From assembly GCA_013824865.1 (NCBI GenBank), contig PNON01000001.1, positions 1-64,000 of the forward strand: a DNA stretch of 64,000 nt, written 5' to 3'. A program made the translations under genes and the position numbers. Origin of the DNA: Anaerolinea sp. Its GTDB lineage: Bacteria > Chloroflexota > Anaerolineae > Anaerolineales > Anaerolineaceae. Shown piece after piece: positions 41,187-50,273 of this stretch. Every line of letters begins with the position of its first letter. Position 1 is the first letter of the stretch. Below the pieces are notes generated by a model. The model saw nothing but the letters and a program-made list of their open reading frames with translations. It made no database searches and had not been told where the DNA came from.

Positions 41187-41954
41187 TTGATGGAAAAGCC
41201 CGATCAGCAGCATGCATTAACCGTTAAATCTGTTTCAAAAAACTTTGGCGGAGTTCGTGCAATGCGCTCAGTTAGTTTTGATGTTCCAGTTGGTGAAAGA
41301 CGTGCTCTGATCGGGCCAAATGGCGCGGGGAAAACAACCCTTTTCAATACGATTGCAGGTGAATTAGTTCCTAATGAAGGTAGTATAAGTTTCTTTGGTA
41401 TTGATATTACTCGCAGCAGCGTTCAGAAACGCGCCAACCTGGGTTTAGGACGAACTTACCAGATCTCTCAACTGTTCCTAGACCTTTCTGTTGAAGAAAA
41501 CCTCTATTTATCTGGTTCTGGTGGGGCAACGAAAGCCTTTAAATTTTTGGGATCATGGAAAAAGAATAAGGTAGAACGCGACTGGGCTCAGGAAGTTGCA
41601 GATCAGGTAGGGTTGAAAGAGTATAAAAATTCAACGGTATCCGAACTATCGCACGGTTTACAGCGTCAGCTTGAAGTAGGGATGGCAATTGCCATGCGTC
41701 CGCGTTTGATCATGTTGGATGAACCTGCAGCTGGTCTCTCACCGTCTGAGAGAATCATCTTAACTGACTTGATCAAAAAACTACCACGAGATGTAACCCT
41801 GATCCTTATCGAGCACGATATGGAAATAGTCCTCGATATCGCTGACAGGATTACGGTAATGTACCATGGTTCAGTAATTGCGGAAGGAACACCTGCGGAA
41901 ATCCGTTCGAATCTAGAAGTACAAAAAGTATATTTAGGGAGTTCCTATGTCTGA
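41187..41954 (+). CDS. livG: ABC ATPase LivG family
   Basis: GPNGAGKTTLFN, LSHGLQRQLEVGMAIA, LDEPAAGLSPSE. Confidence 0.92.
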   Translation: MMEKPDQQHALTVKSVSKNFGGVRAMRSVSFDVPVGERRALIGPNGAGKTTLFNTIAGELVPNEGSISFFGIDITRSSVQKRANLGLGRTYQISQLFLDLSVEENLYLSGSGGATKAFKFLGSWKKNKVERDWAQEVADQVGLKEYKNSTVSELSHGLQRQLEVGMAIAMRPRLIMLDEPAAGLSPSERIILTDLIKKLPRDVTLILIEHDMEIVLDIADRITVMYHGSVIAEGTPAEIRSNLEVQKVYLGSSYV

Positions 41955-42672
41955 ACCGATTGGCGATCACCATGCAAATCTGGAAGTCTCGGACCTTCAA
42001 ACCTATTATGGTGATAGCCACATTCTGCAAGGCTGCACATTAAGTGTAGGACAGGAATGTGTTGCTGTTTTAGGCCGCAATGGTATGGGTAAAACCACAC
42101 TGATGAGATCTGTTATGGGATTGACGCGTCCAAAAGCTGGAAGTATCCGTTGGAAAGACTTGGAAATTTCCAAAAAGGAACCCTTTGAAATAGCAAATTT
42201 AGGAATTGGGTATGTTCCCCAAGGACGTCGTCTTTTTCCCTCATTATCTGTTGAAGAGCACATATCTTTAACTTATCGAAAAACTGGAGAAGAAGAAATT
42301 TGGACACCCTCACGGGTGTACGACCTTTTCCCCGAATTGGCAAATCGCCGTAAAATCAGTGGTACACGTTTGAGCGGAGGAGAACAGCAAATGCTTGCTA
42401 TTGGGCGGGCGCTGGTTACTAATCCATCCATCATTTTATTGGATGAACCATCAGAAGGTCTATCTCCAATTGCGGTTGATCTCGTTATCGAAACTTGTCG
42501 GAAATTGCTCAAAGAGAATATCTCGATTCTTCTTGTCGAACAAAACATTCATGTAGCTGAGGCACTTGCCAGCCGTGTTTATATTCTTGTTAGCGGAAGA
42601 ACAGTGTACAACTCTGAGGCAGCTAAGTTCTTAGATAACCTGGAACTTCGCGAAAAATATCTTGGCGTGTAA
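41947..42672 (+). CDS. livF: ABC ATPase LivF family
   Basis: GRNGMGKTTLMR, LSGGEQQMLAIGRAL, LDEPSEGLSP. Confidence 0.92.
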   Translation: MSEPIGDHHANLEVSDLQTYYGDSHILQGCTLSVGQECVAVLGRNGMGKTTLMRSVMGLTRPKAGSIRWKDLEISKKEPFEIANLGIGYVPQGRRLFPSLSVEEHISLTYRKTGEEEIWTPSRVYDLFPELANRRKISGTRLSGGEQQMLAIGRALVTNPSIILLDEPSEGLSPIAVDLVIETCRKLLKENISILLVEQNIHVAEALASRVYILVSGRTVYNSEAAKFLDNLELREKYLGV

Positions 42673-42833
42673 TTCAATATGCTCTCAATCAGATTTGTAG
42701 CCAGAGCCAAGTTCTTAGATTTTCAATCCAAGTCATATCAAGCATTTTTAACACCATGCAGTCAGCACTCATCAGGCAAGCACAGCATATACTATTGTTG
42801 GCATGATCAAAAAACTTGTTAGGAGAAAATCGC

Positions 42834-44048
42834 ATGACGAAAACAGTTGCAGTAATTGGTGCATTTGATTCCAAAGGGCAGGAATTTGCTTTCCTAAAGT
42901 CCGAAATTGAAAAGCACGGTTGTCAAACATTGATGATCAATGTTGGAGTATTAGGTGAAGGTCCATTTAAGGCGGATATATCCGCAGAAAAAATAGCTCT
43001 AGCAGGTGGAAGTAACCTACAGAAATTGGCTGCTGACAAGGACCGCGGGATCGCCATGGAAGTGATGACTCGCGGTGCCGCAATAATTGCCAAGCAGCTT
43101 TACGACGAGGGAAAATTTGACGGTGTAATCTCAATGGGAGGTAGTGGTGGTGCTGTTGTCGGTACGAGTGCCATGCGTGCACTACCTGTTGGAGTTCCAA
43201 AACTTATGGTAACTACGGTTGCATCAGGTGAGACAAGTGCATATGTTGGTACAACAGATATCACTATGATGCCTTCTATAGTTGATGTTTCAGGATTGAA
43301 CCGTATCAGCCGCTCGATTTTTGCAAATGCAGCCGGTGCAATAAGTGGTATGGTGAATGTTGAAAAGGTAAAAAGTACTTCCGATGAAAAACCACTAATT
43401 GCAGCTACTATGTTTGGGAATACTACTCGGGCTGTCGACCATGCAAGGAAGATAATGGAAGATAAGGGGTATGAAGTTCTTGTATTTCACGCAACGGGCA
43501 CTGGTGGCCGGACTATGGAAATGCTGGTTGACAATGGATATTTCTCAGGTGTTTTAGATATTACTACAACAGAATGGGCTGACGAAGTATGTGGTGGTGT
43601 TCTGAGTGCAGGAAATACCAGGCTTGAAGCCGCTGCTAAAGCCGGTGTTCCCCAGGTTGTGACGCCCGCTTGTATTGATATGTGTAATTTCTGGGCTCCT
43701 GATACTATTCCTGCGCAATTTAAAGACAGACTTTTGTACAAATGGAATCCGAACATCACTCTTATGCGTACAACGCCAGAAGAGAATACACGCATGGGTG
43801 AAATATTTGCTGAAAAACTAAACATGGCAAAGGGTCCAGTGGCAGTATTTATTCCTATGGGTGGTTTCTCAGAGGTTGATTTTCCCGAAAAACCTTTTTG
43901 GTGGCCAGAAGCAAACCAGGCATTCGTTGATGCATTAAAGAAAAATTTACGTCCTGATATCCAGGTTGTAATGAGTGACAAAGATGTCAACGATCCCGAG
44001 TTTTCCGGGATGGTTGCAGATAAACTGATTGAATTTTTGAAAAAATAA
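42834..44048 (+). CDS. Tm-1-like ATP-binding (UPF0261) protein
   Basis: KTVAVIGAFDSKGQEFAFLKSEIEKHG, VISMGGSGGAVVGTSAMRALPVGVPKLMVTT. Confidence 0.88.
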   Translation: MTKTVAVIGAFDSKGQEFAFLKSEIEKHGCQTLMINVGVLGEGPFKADISAEKIALAGGSNLQKLAADKDRGIAMEVMTRGAAIIAKQLYDEGKFDGVISMGGSGGAVVGTSAMRALPVGVPKLMVTTVASGETSAYVGTTDITMMPSIVDVSGLNRISRSIFANAAGAISGMVNVEKVKSTSDEKPLIAATMFGNTTRAVDHARKIMEDKGYEVLVFHATGTGGRTMEMLVDNGYFSGVLDITTTEWADEVCGGVLSAGNTRLEAAAKAGVPQVVTPACIDMCNFWAPDTIPAQFKDRLLYKWNPNITLMRTTPEENTRMGEIFAEKLNMAKGPVAVFIPMGGFSEVDFPEKPFWWPEANQAFVDALKKNLRPDIQVVMSDKDVNDPEFSGMVADKLIEFLKK

Positions 44049-44060
44049 AAGGAGAACATA

Positions 44061-44891
44061 ATGGCAATATCACGTGATGAAATTCTTCGAAGACTTCATG
44101 CTCAGGTTGATGCTGGTAAACCAATCGTAGGCTGTGGGGCAGGAACTGGGATCAGTGCAAAATTAGCTGAAGCAGGTGGCGCTGATATCATCATCATTTA
44201 CAACTCGGGTCGCTATCGAATGGCTGGGCGCGGTTCACTTGCTGGTTTGATGCCCTTCGGTGATGCGAATGGTATCGTAGTCGATATGGCGTCAGAAGTC
44301 TTGCCAGTCATTAAAAATGTTCCCGTTTTAGCCGGCGTTTGCGGTACAGATCCATTCCGCTTAATGCCATTATTTATCAAGCAACTTAAAGAGATGGGCT
44401 TTTCGGGGATTCAGAATTTCCCAACGGTTGGATTGATAGATGGAAACTTCCGTGCCAATCTTGAAGGTACCGGAATGGGCTATGATAAAGAAATCGAAGC
44501 CATTCGGATTGCTCATGATATGGACTTCTTCACTTCCCCGTATGTTTTTGATGCTGAAGATGCAACTGCAATGGCAAAAGCTGGTGCAGATCAATTAGTA
44601 GCCCATGTAGGACTAACGACTGCGGGATCGATTGGCGCCGTTGTTGCCTTTTCCATCGATCAAGCAATTGAAAAAGTGATGGTAATCGCTGAAGCTGGTC
44701 GCAAGGTGCGAAAGGACATCCTGGTAATTTGCCACGGCGGTCCATTTGATGAACCCGAATCTGTCGGCAAAGCGCTTCCTCGGATGCCAGGAATCAATGG
44801 ATTTTTTGGTGCATCCAGTATTGAGCGGTTGCCAACTGAACGCGCAATCACTGCCCAGGTTAAAGAATTCAAATCACTCAAATTGGGATAG
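44061..44891 (+). CDS. phosphoenolpyruvate hydrolase-like TIM-barrel protein (Tm-1 C-terminal-type)
   Basis: GAGTGISAKLAEAGGADIIIIYNSGRYRMAGRGSLAGLMPFGDAN, GFSGIQNFPTVGLIDG. Confidence 0.87.
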   Translation: MAISRDEILRRLHAQVDAGKPIVGCGAGTGISAKLAEAGGADIIIIYNSGRYRMAGRGSLAGLMPFGDANGIVVDMASEVLPVIKNVPVLAGVCGTDPFRLMPLFIKQLKEMGFSGIQNFPTVGLIDGNFRANLEGTGMGYDKEIEAIRIAHDMDFFTSPYVFDAEDATAMAKAGADQLVAHVGLTTAGSIGAVVAFSIDQAIEKVMVIAEAGRKVRKDILVICHGGPFDEPESVGKALPRMPGINGFFGASSIERLPTERAITAQVKEFKSLKLG

Positions 44892-45063
44892 ATTCCAGGA
44901 TCTATACTCCTATATGAGATGTCTGCCATAATCACTTTAGAGAACCGACTGCTGTAAAATTGATTCCAGCAGTCGGGAAAATCTTCTCTTAAGGAAAATA
45001 GCTGGATTTCCACTGTTCAAGATTGAATCCGTTCTCAATTCTTTGTAAGTAAAGGAGATTACC

Positions 45064-45906
45064 GTGACAATTCCTAGAAGTGAAATTCTAAAAAAACTCC
45101 ATACCAAGGCTCAGAAGGGTATTCCGATTCTTGGTGGTGGTGCTGGTACAGGAATTTCGGCAAAGAGTGAAGAGGCTGGAGGTATTGACCTGATCATTAT
45201 CTATAACACCGGGCGATATCGTATGGCTGGAAGAGTTTCAATGACAGGTCTATTCGCATATGGAGATGCTAACGCGATAATGATGGAAATGGCAGGGGAA
45301 GTATTACCAATCGTAAAGAATACACCTGTCCTCGCAGGAGTCAATGCCACTGATCCTTTCAGAATGATGCCATTTTTTCTTAAGCAAGTAAAAGAGATTG
45401 GTTTTTCTGGTGTCCAGAACTTCCCGACAGTTGGTCTTTTCGATGGAAAGATCCGAAGCAACATGGAAGGTACTGGCTTGGGATATGATAAAGAAGTTGA
45501 AATGATTTTTCTTGCCCATAAGATGGACATGTTAACAACTCCCTACTGTTTTACAGAAGATGAAGCACGAGCTATGGTCAAGGCAGGTGCAGATTTAATT
45601 GTTGCTCACGTAGGGATGACGACTGGTGGGACTATCGGTGCTACGGATTCAATGACCCTAGATCAGGCAATAAATACCACGATGAAAATTGCAGATGCAT
45701 CTAGGAACATAAGAAAAGACATCCTCGTAATCTGTCATGGCGGACCATTCGATGAACCGGATACTGTGGAAAAAGCTCTGAAGATGATGCCTGGTATAAA
45801 TGGCTTTTTCGGTGCAACAAGCATGGAGCGTCTGCCCGTCGAACGGGCTATCACCGCACAAGTGCGAAAATTCACTGAGATGAAAATATTACCGTTTAAA
45901 GGGTAG
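45064..45906 (+). CDS. second phosphoenolpyruvate hydrolase-like TIM-barrel paralogue
   Basis: Clearly related along its length to 44061-44891. Confidence 0.87.
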   Translation: MTIPRSEILKKLHTKAQKGIPILGGGAGTGISAKSEEAGGIDLIIIYNTGRYRMAGRVSMTGLFAYGDANAIMMEMAGEVLPIVKNTPVLAGVNATDPFRMMPFFLKQVKEIGFSGVQNFPTVGLFDGKIRSNMEGTGLGYDKEVEMIFLAHKMDMLTTPYCFTEDEARAMVKAGADLIVAHVGMTTGGTIGATDSMTLDQAINTTMKIADASRNIRKDILVICHGGPFDEPDTVEKALKMMPGINGFFGATSMERLPVERAITAQVRKFTEMKILPFKG

Positions 45907-46299
45907 TTCTTTCGAATGATAAAATTATGCAAAATTGTGCCAGATCAATGAATCAAATCCAAAAAATTTAATAGTAATAATTATTGCCTCTATTCTTACC
46001 CAATCAGGTAAGTGTGGGAAACGCCACTCATACGGGGTCAAAGGCCCCTTATGAAAGTAAATTCACTTTGCGATTTTAACTTACATCCATAATGTTGTTA
46101 CTGAACCACCACTTCCGCATGACCCTGCAGTCGAAAATGAACTGACTATCCAGCTTATTTTTTCCATCTAGTTTTGATACTCTTTGTGATCTGACCTACA
46201 ACCTCAACCAAGCATATATTGTTTTGGTGTACCAGTAGTAACGCTAATACATACCCTCAATGGGTACGCTCAATCTAATTTTGAATTTTCGGATTAATT

Positions 46300-46327
46300 G
46301 TGCCCCAGGAGGGACTCGAACCCTCAA
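46300..46327. repeat. tRNA-Arg-side copy of the 28-nt direct repeat (candidate att site)
   Basis: Identical to 35069-35096. Confidence 0.85.
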
Positions 46328-46374
46328 TCTAGGCGTTAGGAGTGCCTCGCTCTGTCCACTTGAGCCACTAGGGC
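46301..46374 (-). tRNA. tRNA-Arg(CCT)
   Basis: Minus strand GCCCTAG...CTCCTAA anticodon loop...GAGGGTTCGAGTCCCTC...CTGGGGCA. Confidence 0.93.
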
Positions 46375-46640
46375 ATGAATTTATTTTACTCCAAACCGAA
46401 CCCGCGTGCAAATTCATTCATCTGCTGGCTTCCTTAATTTACAGGATTAACATTTTAGGTATACCGTTTTATAAGGAAAATTTGGCCATTTCAATTCAAA
46501 TATCCTACGGAAAAAGAATATCTGACCAAACATCTTTTCCTCCCTTCTGTCCTATATTCATAAAAATATTACTTATAGATAGATGTTTAACACACAAATA
46601 GTGGAGAAAGTTATCCACTTTCCAATTTCGATTCTCTTTC

Positions 46641-47399
46641 CTACCGATACGTCCCTTGCGGATCTAACTCTTCCCTGAGGATATGCAATTCCTTTTCTGA
46701 AGGCGATTCGGTATAGTGCAAATGCTCTGCCACCTTCAGTTCCCAGCCGGTATTGGCACGAGCCTGTTCCACCGAGGCGCCAGTGTGCAGGGCGGTGAGG
46801 ACCAGCTCGCCATTTGCGTCCGGTTCCATCAAACCCAGGTCAGTAACGACGCACTGTGTACCGCCACCGCGCGCACCTGTGGCTTCGCGCTGACCGCCTC
46901 CGCCCAAAAAGCCGGCTGAGGTGACGAAGTCGCACTTCTCGGGGAAGCGGCGCTTCTGATGCGGGGTCATCACATAACAGCGGTTAGCCCAGCCAGCAAT
47001 TTCCATCGATCCGCCGGAGCCGGGCATGCGCACCTTGGGGTGAGCATAGTCGGAACCGATGACCGTGGCATTGATATTGCCAAATTTATCGATCTGCGCG
47101 CCGCCCAGGAAAGCCACATCCACATTGCCGCGCTGCAGGTAGAACGCAAAAATATCATACATGCTGGTGACAGCAGCCGCACCGCTGACCAGGGTGGGAT
47201 CGCCAATGGAAAGCGGCAGGCGGGAAGGGCGCGAACCGATGACACCGGCTTCATAGATCATGAGCAGGCTGGGGGCATGGGTGCGCATGGCCAGGTTGCA
47301 GGCCAGGTTGGGGCTGCCGACACCCACGAAAACGGTATCGCCATCCTTCAAAAGGCGGGCAGCGTTGATGATAAGGAGTTCTGATAATGTATATTCCAT
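46641..47399 (-). CDS. CoA-transferase subunit beta
   Basis: VFVGVGSPNLACNLAMRTHAPSLLMIYEAGVIG, FLGGAQIDKFGNINATVIG. Confidence 0.85.
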   Translation of the reverse strand: MEYTLSELLIINAARLLKDGDTVFVGVGSPNLACNLAMRTHAPSLLMIYEAGVIGSRPSRLPLSIGDPTLVSGAAAVTSMYDIFAFYLQRGNVDVAFLGGAQIDKFGNINATVIGSDYAHPKVRMPGSGGSMEIAGWANRCYVMTPHQKRRFPEKCDFVTSAGFLGGGGQREATGARGGGTQCVVTDLGLMEPDANGELVLTALHTGASVEQARANTGWELKVAEHLHYTESPSEKELHILREELDPQGTYR

Positions 47400-47408
47400 A
47401 GCGTCTTC

Positions 47409-48311
47409 CTAATAATCCCCGTAATTGACCGGTGCAGCCAGGCGCGGTTTTACTTCCAACCGCTTATGCACGTCAGCACCCAGCTTGATCCAATATTCCG
47501 CGCGGTCTTTTACCCCATACACCCACTCATCCAGCCAGGCTTTCACCCTCGCTGGGTCTTCGGTGACCTTATCCCACTCCAGGTAAAAGGTGTTGTCGCG
47601 GTCGTAATAGCCCTGGGTGTAGGAGGGATGGCTGGCATAAGGCACCAGGCAGACGGCATCCACGATGAAATCCGGGATGACGGTGCGGTTGGGATCGGAG
47701 CGGATGACGGATTCATCCACGATCTCTTCGGTGGTCAGGATGACGTGTTTGGCGGCAAAGGCAGCTTCCTTTTGCTCGCCGATGATTCCCCATATCTGGG
47801 CGTTGCCATTGGCATCGCAGCGCTGTACATGGACGATGGCTACATCCGGGAGCAAAGGCGGCACCACCACCACCTCACGCCCGGTGTAGGGGTCTTTCAC
47901 CCGGCGGTATTGGGGATTGGCGTGCTCGAGGTCGGTGGCGGCGGTCTGATTCATGGGCATAAAAGGAAGCCCGCTGGCACCAGCCTGCAGGCGGCAGATC
48001 ATGGAGAAGTGGGAGTACTCCTCCCATTCCAGATGTCCGGCTTCCAGCTCAGCGCGAATGATGCGCAATGAGCCAACACCGGGGTTGCCGATGTATGAAA
48101 AGATGATCTTCTTCGCGCAGCCAGCTGCCACCATCATTTCGTAGATCAGGTCGGGTGTCGCGCGCGCCAGGGTCAGGTCTTTGCGCCCCTGGCGGATGAT
48201 CTCGTGCCCGGCAGCAAAAGGGATGAGATGGGTGAAGCCGGCGGCGTAAATGGTGTCGCCATCCTTCACGTAGCTGGCGACAGCCTCGGTAAGCGTTGTC
48301 AGTTTCGTCAC
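47409..48311 (-). CDS. CoA-transferase subunit alpha (GTG start proposed)
   Basis: VTKLTTLTEAVASYVKDGDTIYAAGF; pairs with beta subunit. Confidence 0.85.
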   Translation of the reverse strand: MTKLTTLTEAVASYVKDGDTIYAAGFTHLIPFAAGHEIIRQGRKDLTLARATPDLIYEMMVAAGCAKKIIFSYIGNPGVGSLRIIRAELEAGHLEWEEYSHFSMICRLQAGASGLPFMPMNQTAATDLEHANPQYRRVKDPYTGREVVVVPPLLPDVAIVHVQRCDANGNAQIWGIIGEQKEAAFAAKHVILTTEEIVDESVIRSDPNRTVIPDFIVDAVCLVPYASHPSYTQGYYDRDNTFYLEWDKVTEDPARVKAWLDEWVYGVKDRAEYWIKLGADVHKRLEVKPRLAAPVNYGDY

Positions 48312-48313
48312 TT

Positions 48314-49900
48314 TTACCCTCGCTTGACGATGGTGTGGATCTGTTCGTGCATGTAGAGCGGCAGGTAGTAATGCCCGCCGGCGTTCTTGCCGCTGGAGCC
48401 TGAGCCTTTCCATCCGCCAAAGGGTTGGAAACCCGGCCAGGCGCCGGTGGTGGCTCCCTGCGGGCGGTTTGCGTAGGTGACGCCGGCTTCGATCTTATCG
48501 AAGAACCACTCCACTTCCTGCTCGCTGCCATAAAAACCGGCGGTCAGCCCGTAGAGGACATTGTTTGCGCGTGCCATAGCTTCCTCAAGGGTATCGAAGG
48601 GGGCAGCCATGGTGATGGGCAGGAACATCTCCTCCTGCCACAGGCGGTGATCAGCAGGCACACCTGATACAACCGTGGGTGTGCAGAAGTAACCATTGGC
48701 ATACGAGCCATCGGTGATGACCTTCCCGCCAGTGAGGATCTTGCCTGCTGTGTTGAGCTCGCTGCAGAAAGCCTGGTAATCGCGATAGGCAGCTTTATTG
48801 ACCACCGGTCCCATATTCGAGGTGCGGGCAGTTGGGTCGCCCACCACCAGTTTGCTGGTCAGATCCACCACTTTGGCTAACAGGGTGTCGTAGACAGGCC
48901 GTTCAATGAAAATGCGAGAGAGGGCGGAGCATTTCTGCCCCTGCAACCCAAACGCTGAGCGGACGATTCCGGTGGCGGCATCATCCAGATTGGCGTGCCT
49001 GGAAACGATGACCGGATTCTTGCCGCCCAATTCGAGGATGGCGGGACGCGTCCACTTGCCGCTGCTGAAGTCGCGGCCGATCTTCATGCCCACATCATAG
49101 GAACCGGTGAAGGTGATGCCGGCCACCTGCGGATGATCAATCAGCGCCTGACCCACCGTACTGCCCGGGCCGGATACATAATTGAATACGCCAGCCGGAA
49201 TGCCTGCGTCGCGGAAGCATTCAGCAATCAGGCGCACAGTCCAGGGGGTATCGGTGGCGGGCTTCATCACCAGGGTGTTGCCGGTGACGAGCGCCGCGCC
49301 GGCAGGTCCGCCGGTGAGGGCGGCCGGGAAGTTGAAGGGGGAGATCACCAGCCAAACGCCATAAGGGCGCAGTACCGAGGTGTTGCGGGAGGTGAAACCG
49401 ACCAACGGATCGTTGCCTAATTCCACGATAAAACCGTTGTTGGCTTCCATACGGTCACAGGAGTAACGGATCAGGTCAGCGGTCTCAGCGACATCACCGA
49501 TGGCTTCCATGCGGTTCTTGCCCACTTCGAGGGAAACGACCGCGCCCATCTCGAAGGTTCGCTGGTCCATGATGTCCGCGGCTTTGCGAAGCAGGCAGAC
49601 GCGCTCCTGCCAGGGGGTGCGGCTCCACATCGGGAATGCCCGTGCTGCTGCATCCATAGCCAGGTTGGCGTCGGCAGTGGTACCTTTTTGGAAGACGCCA
49701 AGCAGAAGATTGGTATCAGTAGGGGAACGGTCTTCAAATTTTTCAGTAGTGAAATGCTCTTTGCTGTCGATGATCATGCCATGCTCTTTGCCCAGGTTGG
49801 GTTTGAGCGCGGCCAGGGCTTCATCAAAACGGGTGTGAAGTTCTTCGGGGGGATTGAACATGGTGGCATAAGTCAGCTTGAAATTGGTTTCAGGTGTCAT
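48314..49900 (-). CDS. L-glutamate gamma-semialdehyde (1-pyrroline-5-carboxylate) dehydrogenase
   Basis: ALDH fold: LELGGKNPVIVSRHANLDDA, GLQGQKCSALSR, FQPFGGWKGSGSSGKNAGGHYYL. Confidence 0.88.
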   Translation of the reverse strand: MTPETNFKLTYATMFNPPEELHTRFDEALAALKPNLGKEHGMIIDSKEHFTTEKFEDRSPTDTNLLLGVFQKGTTADANLAMDAAARAFPMWSRTPWQERVCLLRKAADIMDQRTFEMGAVVSLEVGKNRMEAIGDVAETADLIRYSCDRMEANNGFIVELGNDPLVGFTSRNTSVLRPYGVWLVISPFNFPAALTGGPAGAALVTGNTLVMKPATDTPWTVRLIAECFRDAGIPAGVFNYVSGPGSTVGQALIDHPQVAGITFTGSYDVGMKIGRDFSSGKWTRPAILELGGKNPVIVSRHANLDDAATGIVRSAFGLQGQKCSALSRIFIERPVYDTLLAKVVDLTSKLVVGDPTARTSNMGPVVNKAAYRDYQAFCSELNTAGKILTGGKVITDGSYANGYFCTPTVVSGVPADHRLWQEEMFLPITMAAPFDTLEEAMARANNVLYGLTAGFYGSEQEVEWFFDKIEAGVTYANRPQGATTGAWPGFQPFGGWKGSGSSGKNAGGHYYLPLYMHEQIHTIVKRG

Positions 49901-50273
49901 ATAAACGCAGCCTCCGGAATTGGATTGTGATACCAGTATAGTATAGGTCGGGTGGCAAGTCAAAATGATTTACTTGAACGCAAAGGGCGCATAGTTTGCA
50001 AAGTAGTTTTACTAATCACAATTTTCCATTCTCTAACTTGCATTTATGTCCACAGGACTTCACTTCGTTTCGTAATGAAATGTTGTGTAATGAGGAAAAT
50101 TTCTCATTCTCTTTCGATTATATGTTCTATATACATTATAAGCACAAAATCGAGGTTGTATAGCTGTCAATAGTGACAGGTGGTAGGGGAAACAAAAAAG
50201 ACAAATGAAACAAAAACCCTGCATGTTCAGCGGGGACGCTGAGTCAAGTGAAGAAGAGACTCTACTTACCTTC

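Noticed and set aside
47466-48071. 201-aa plus-strand ORF
   Set aside because: Overlaps CoA-transferase alpha on the other strand; no independent motif
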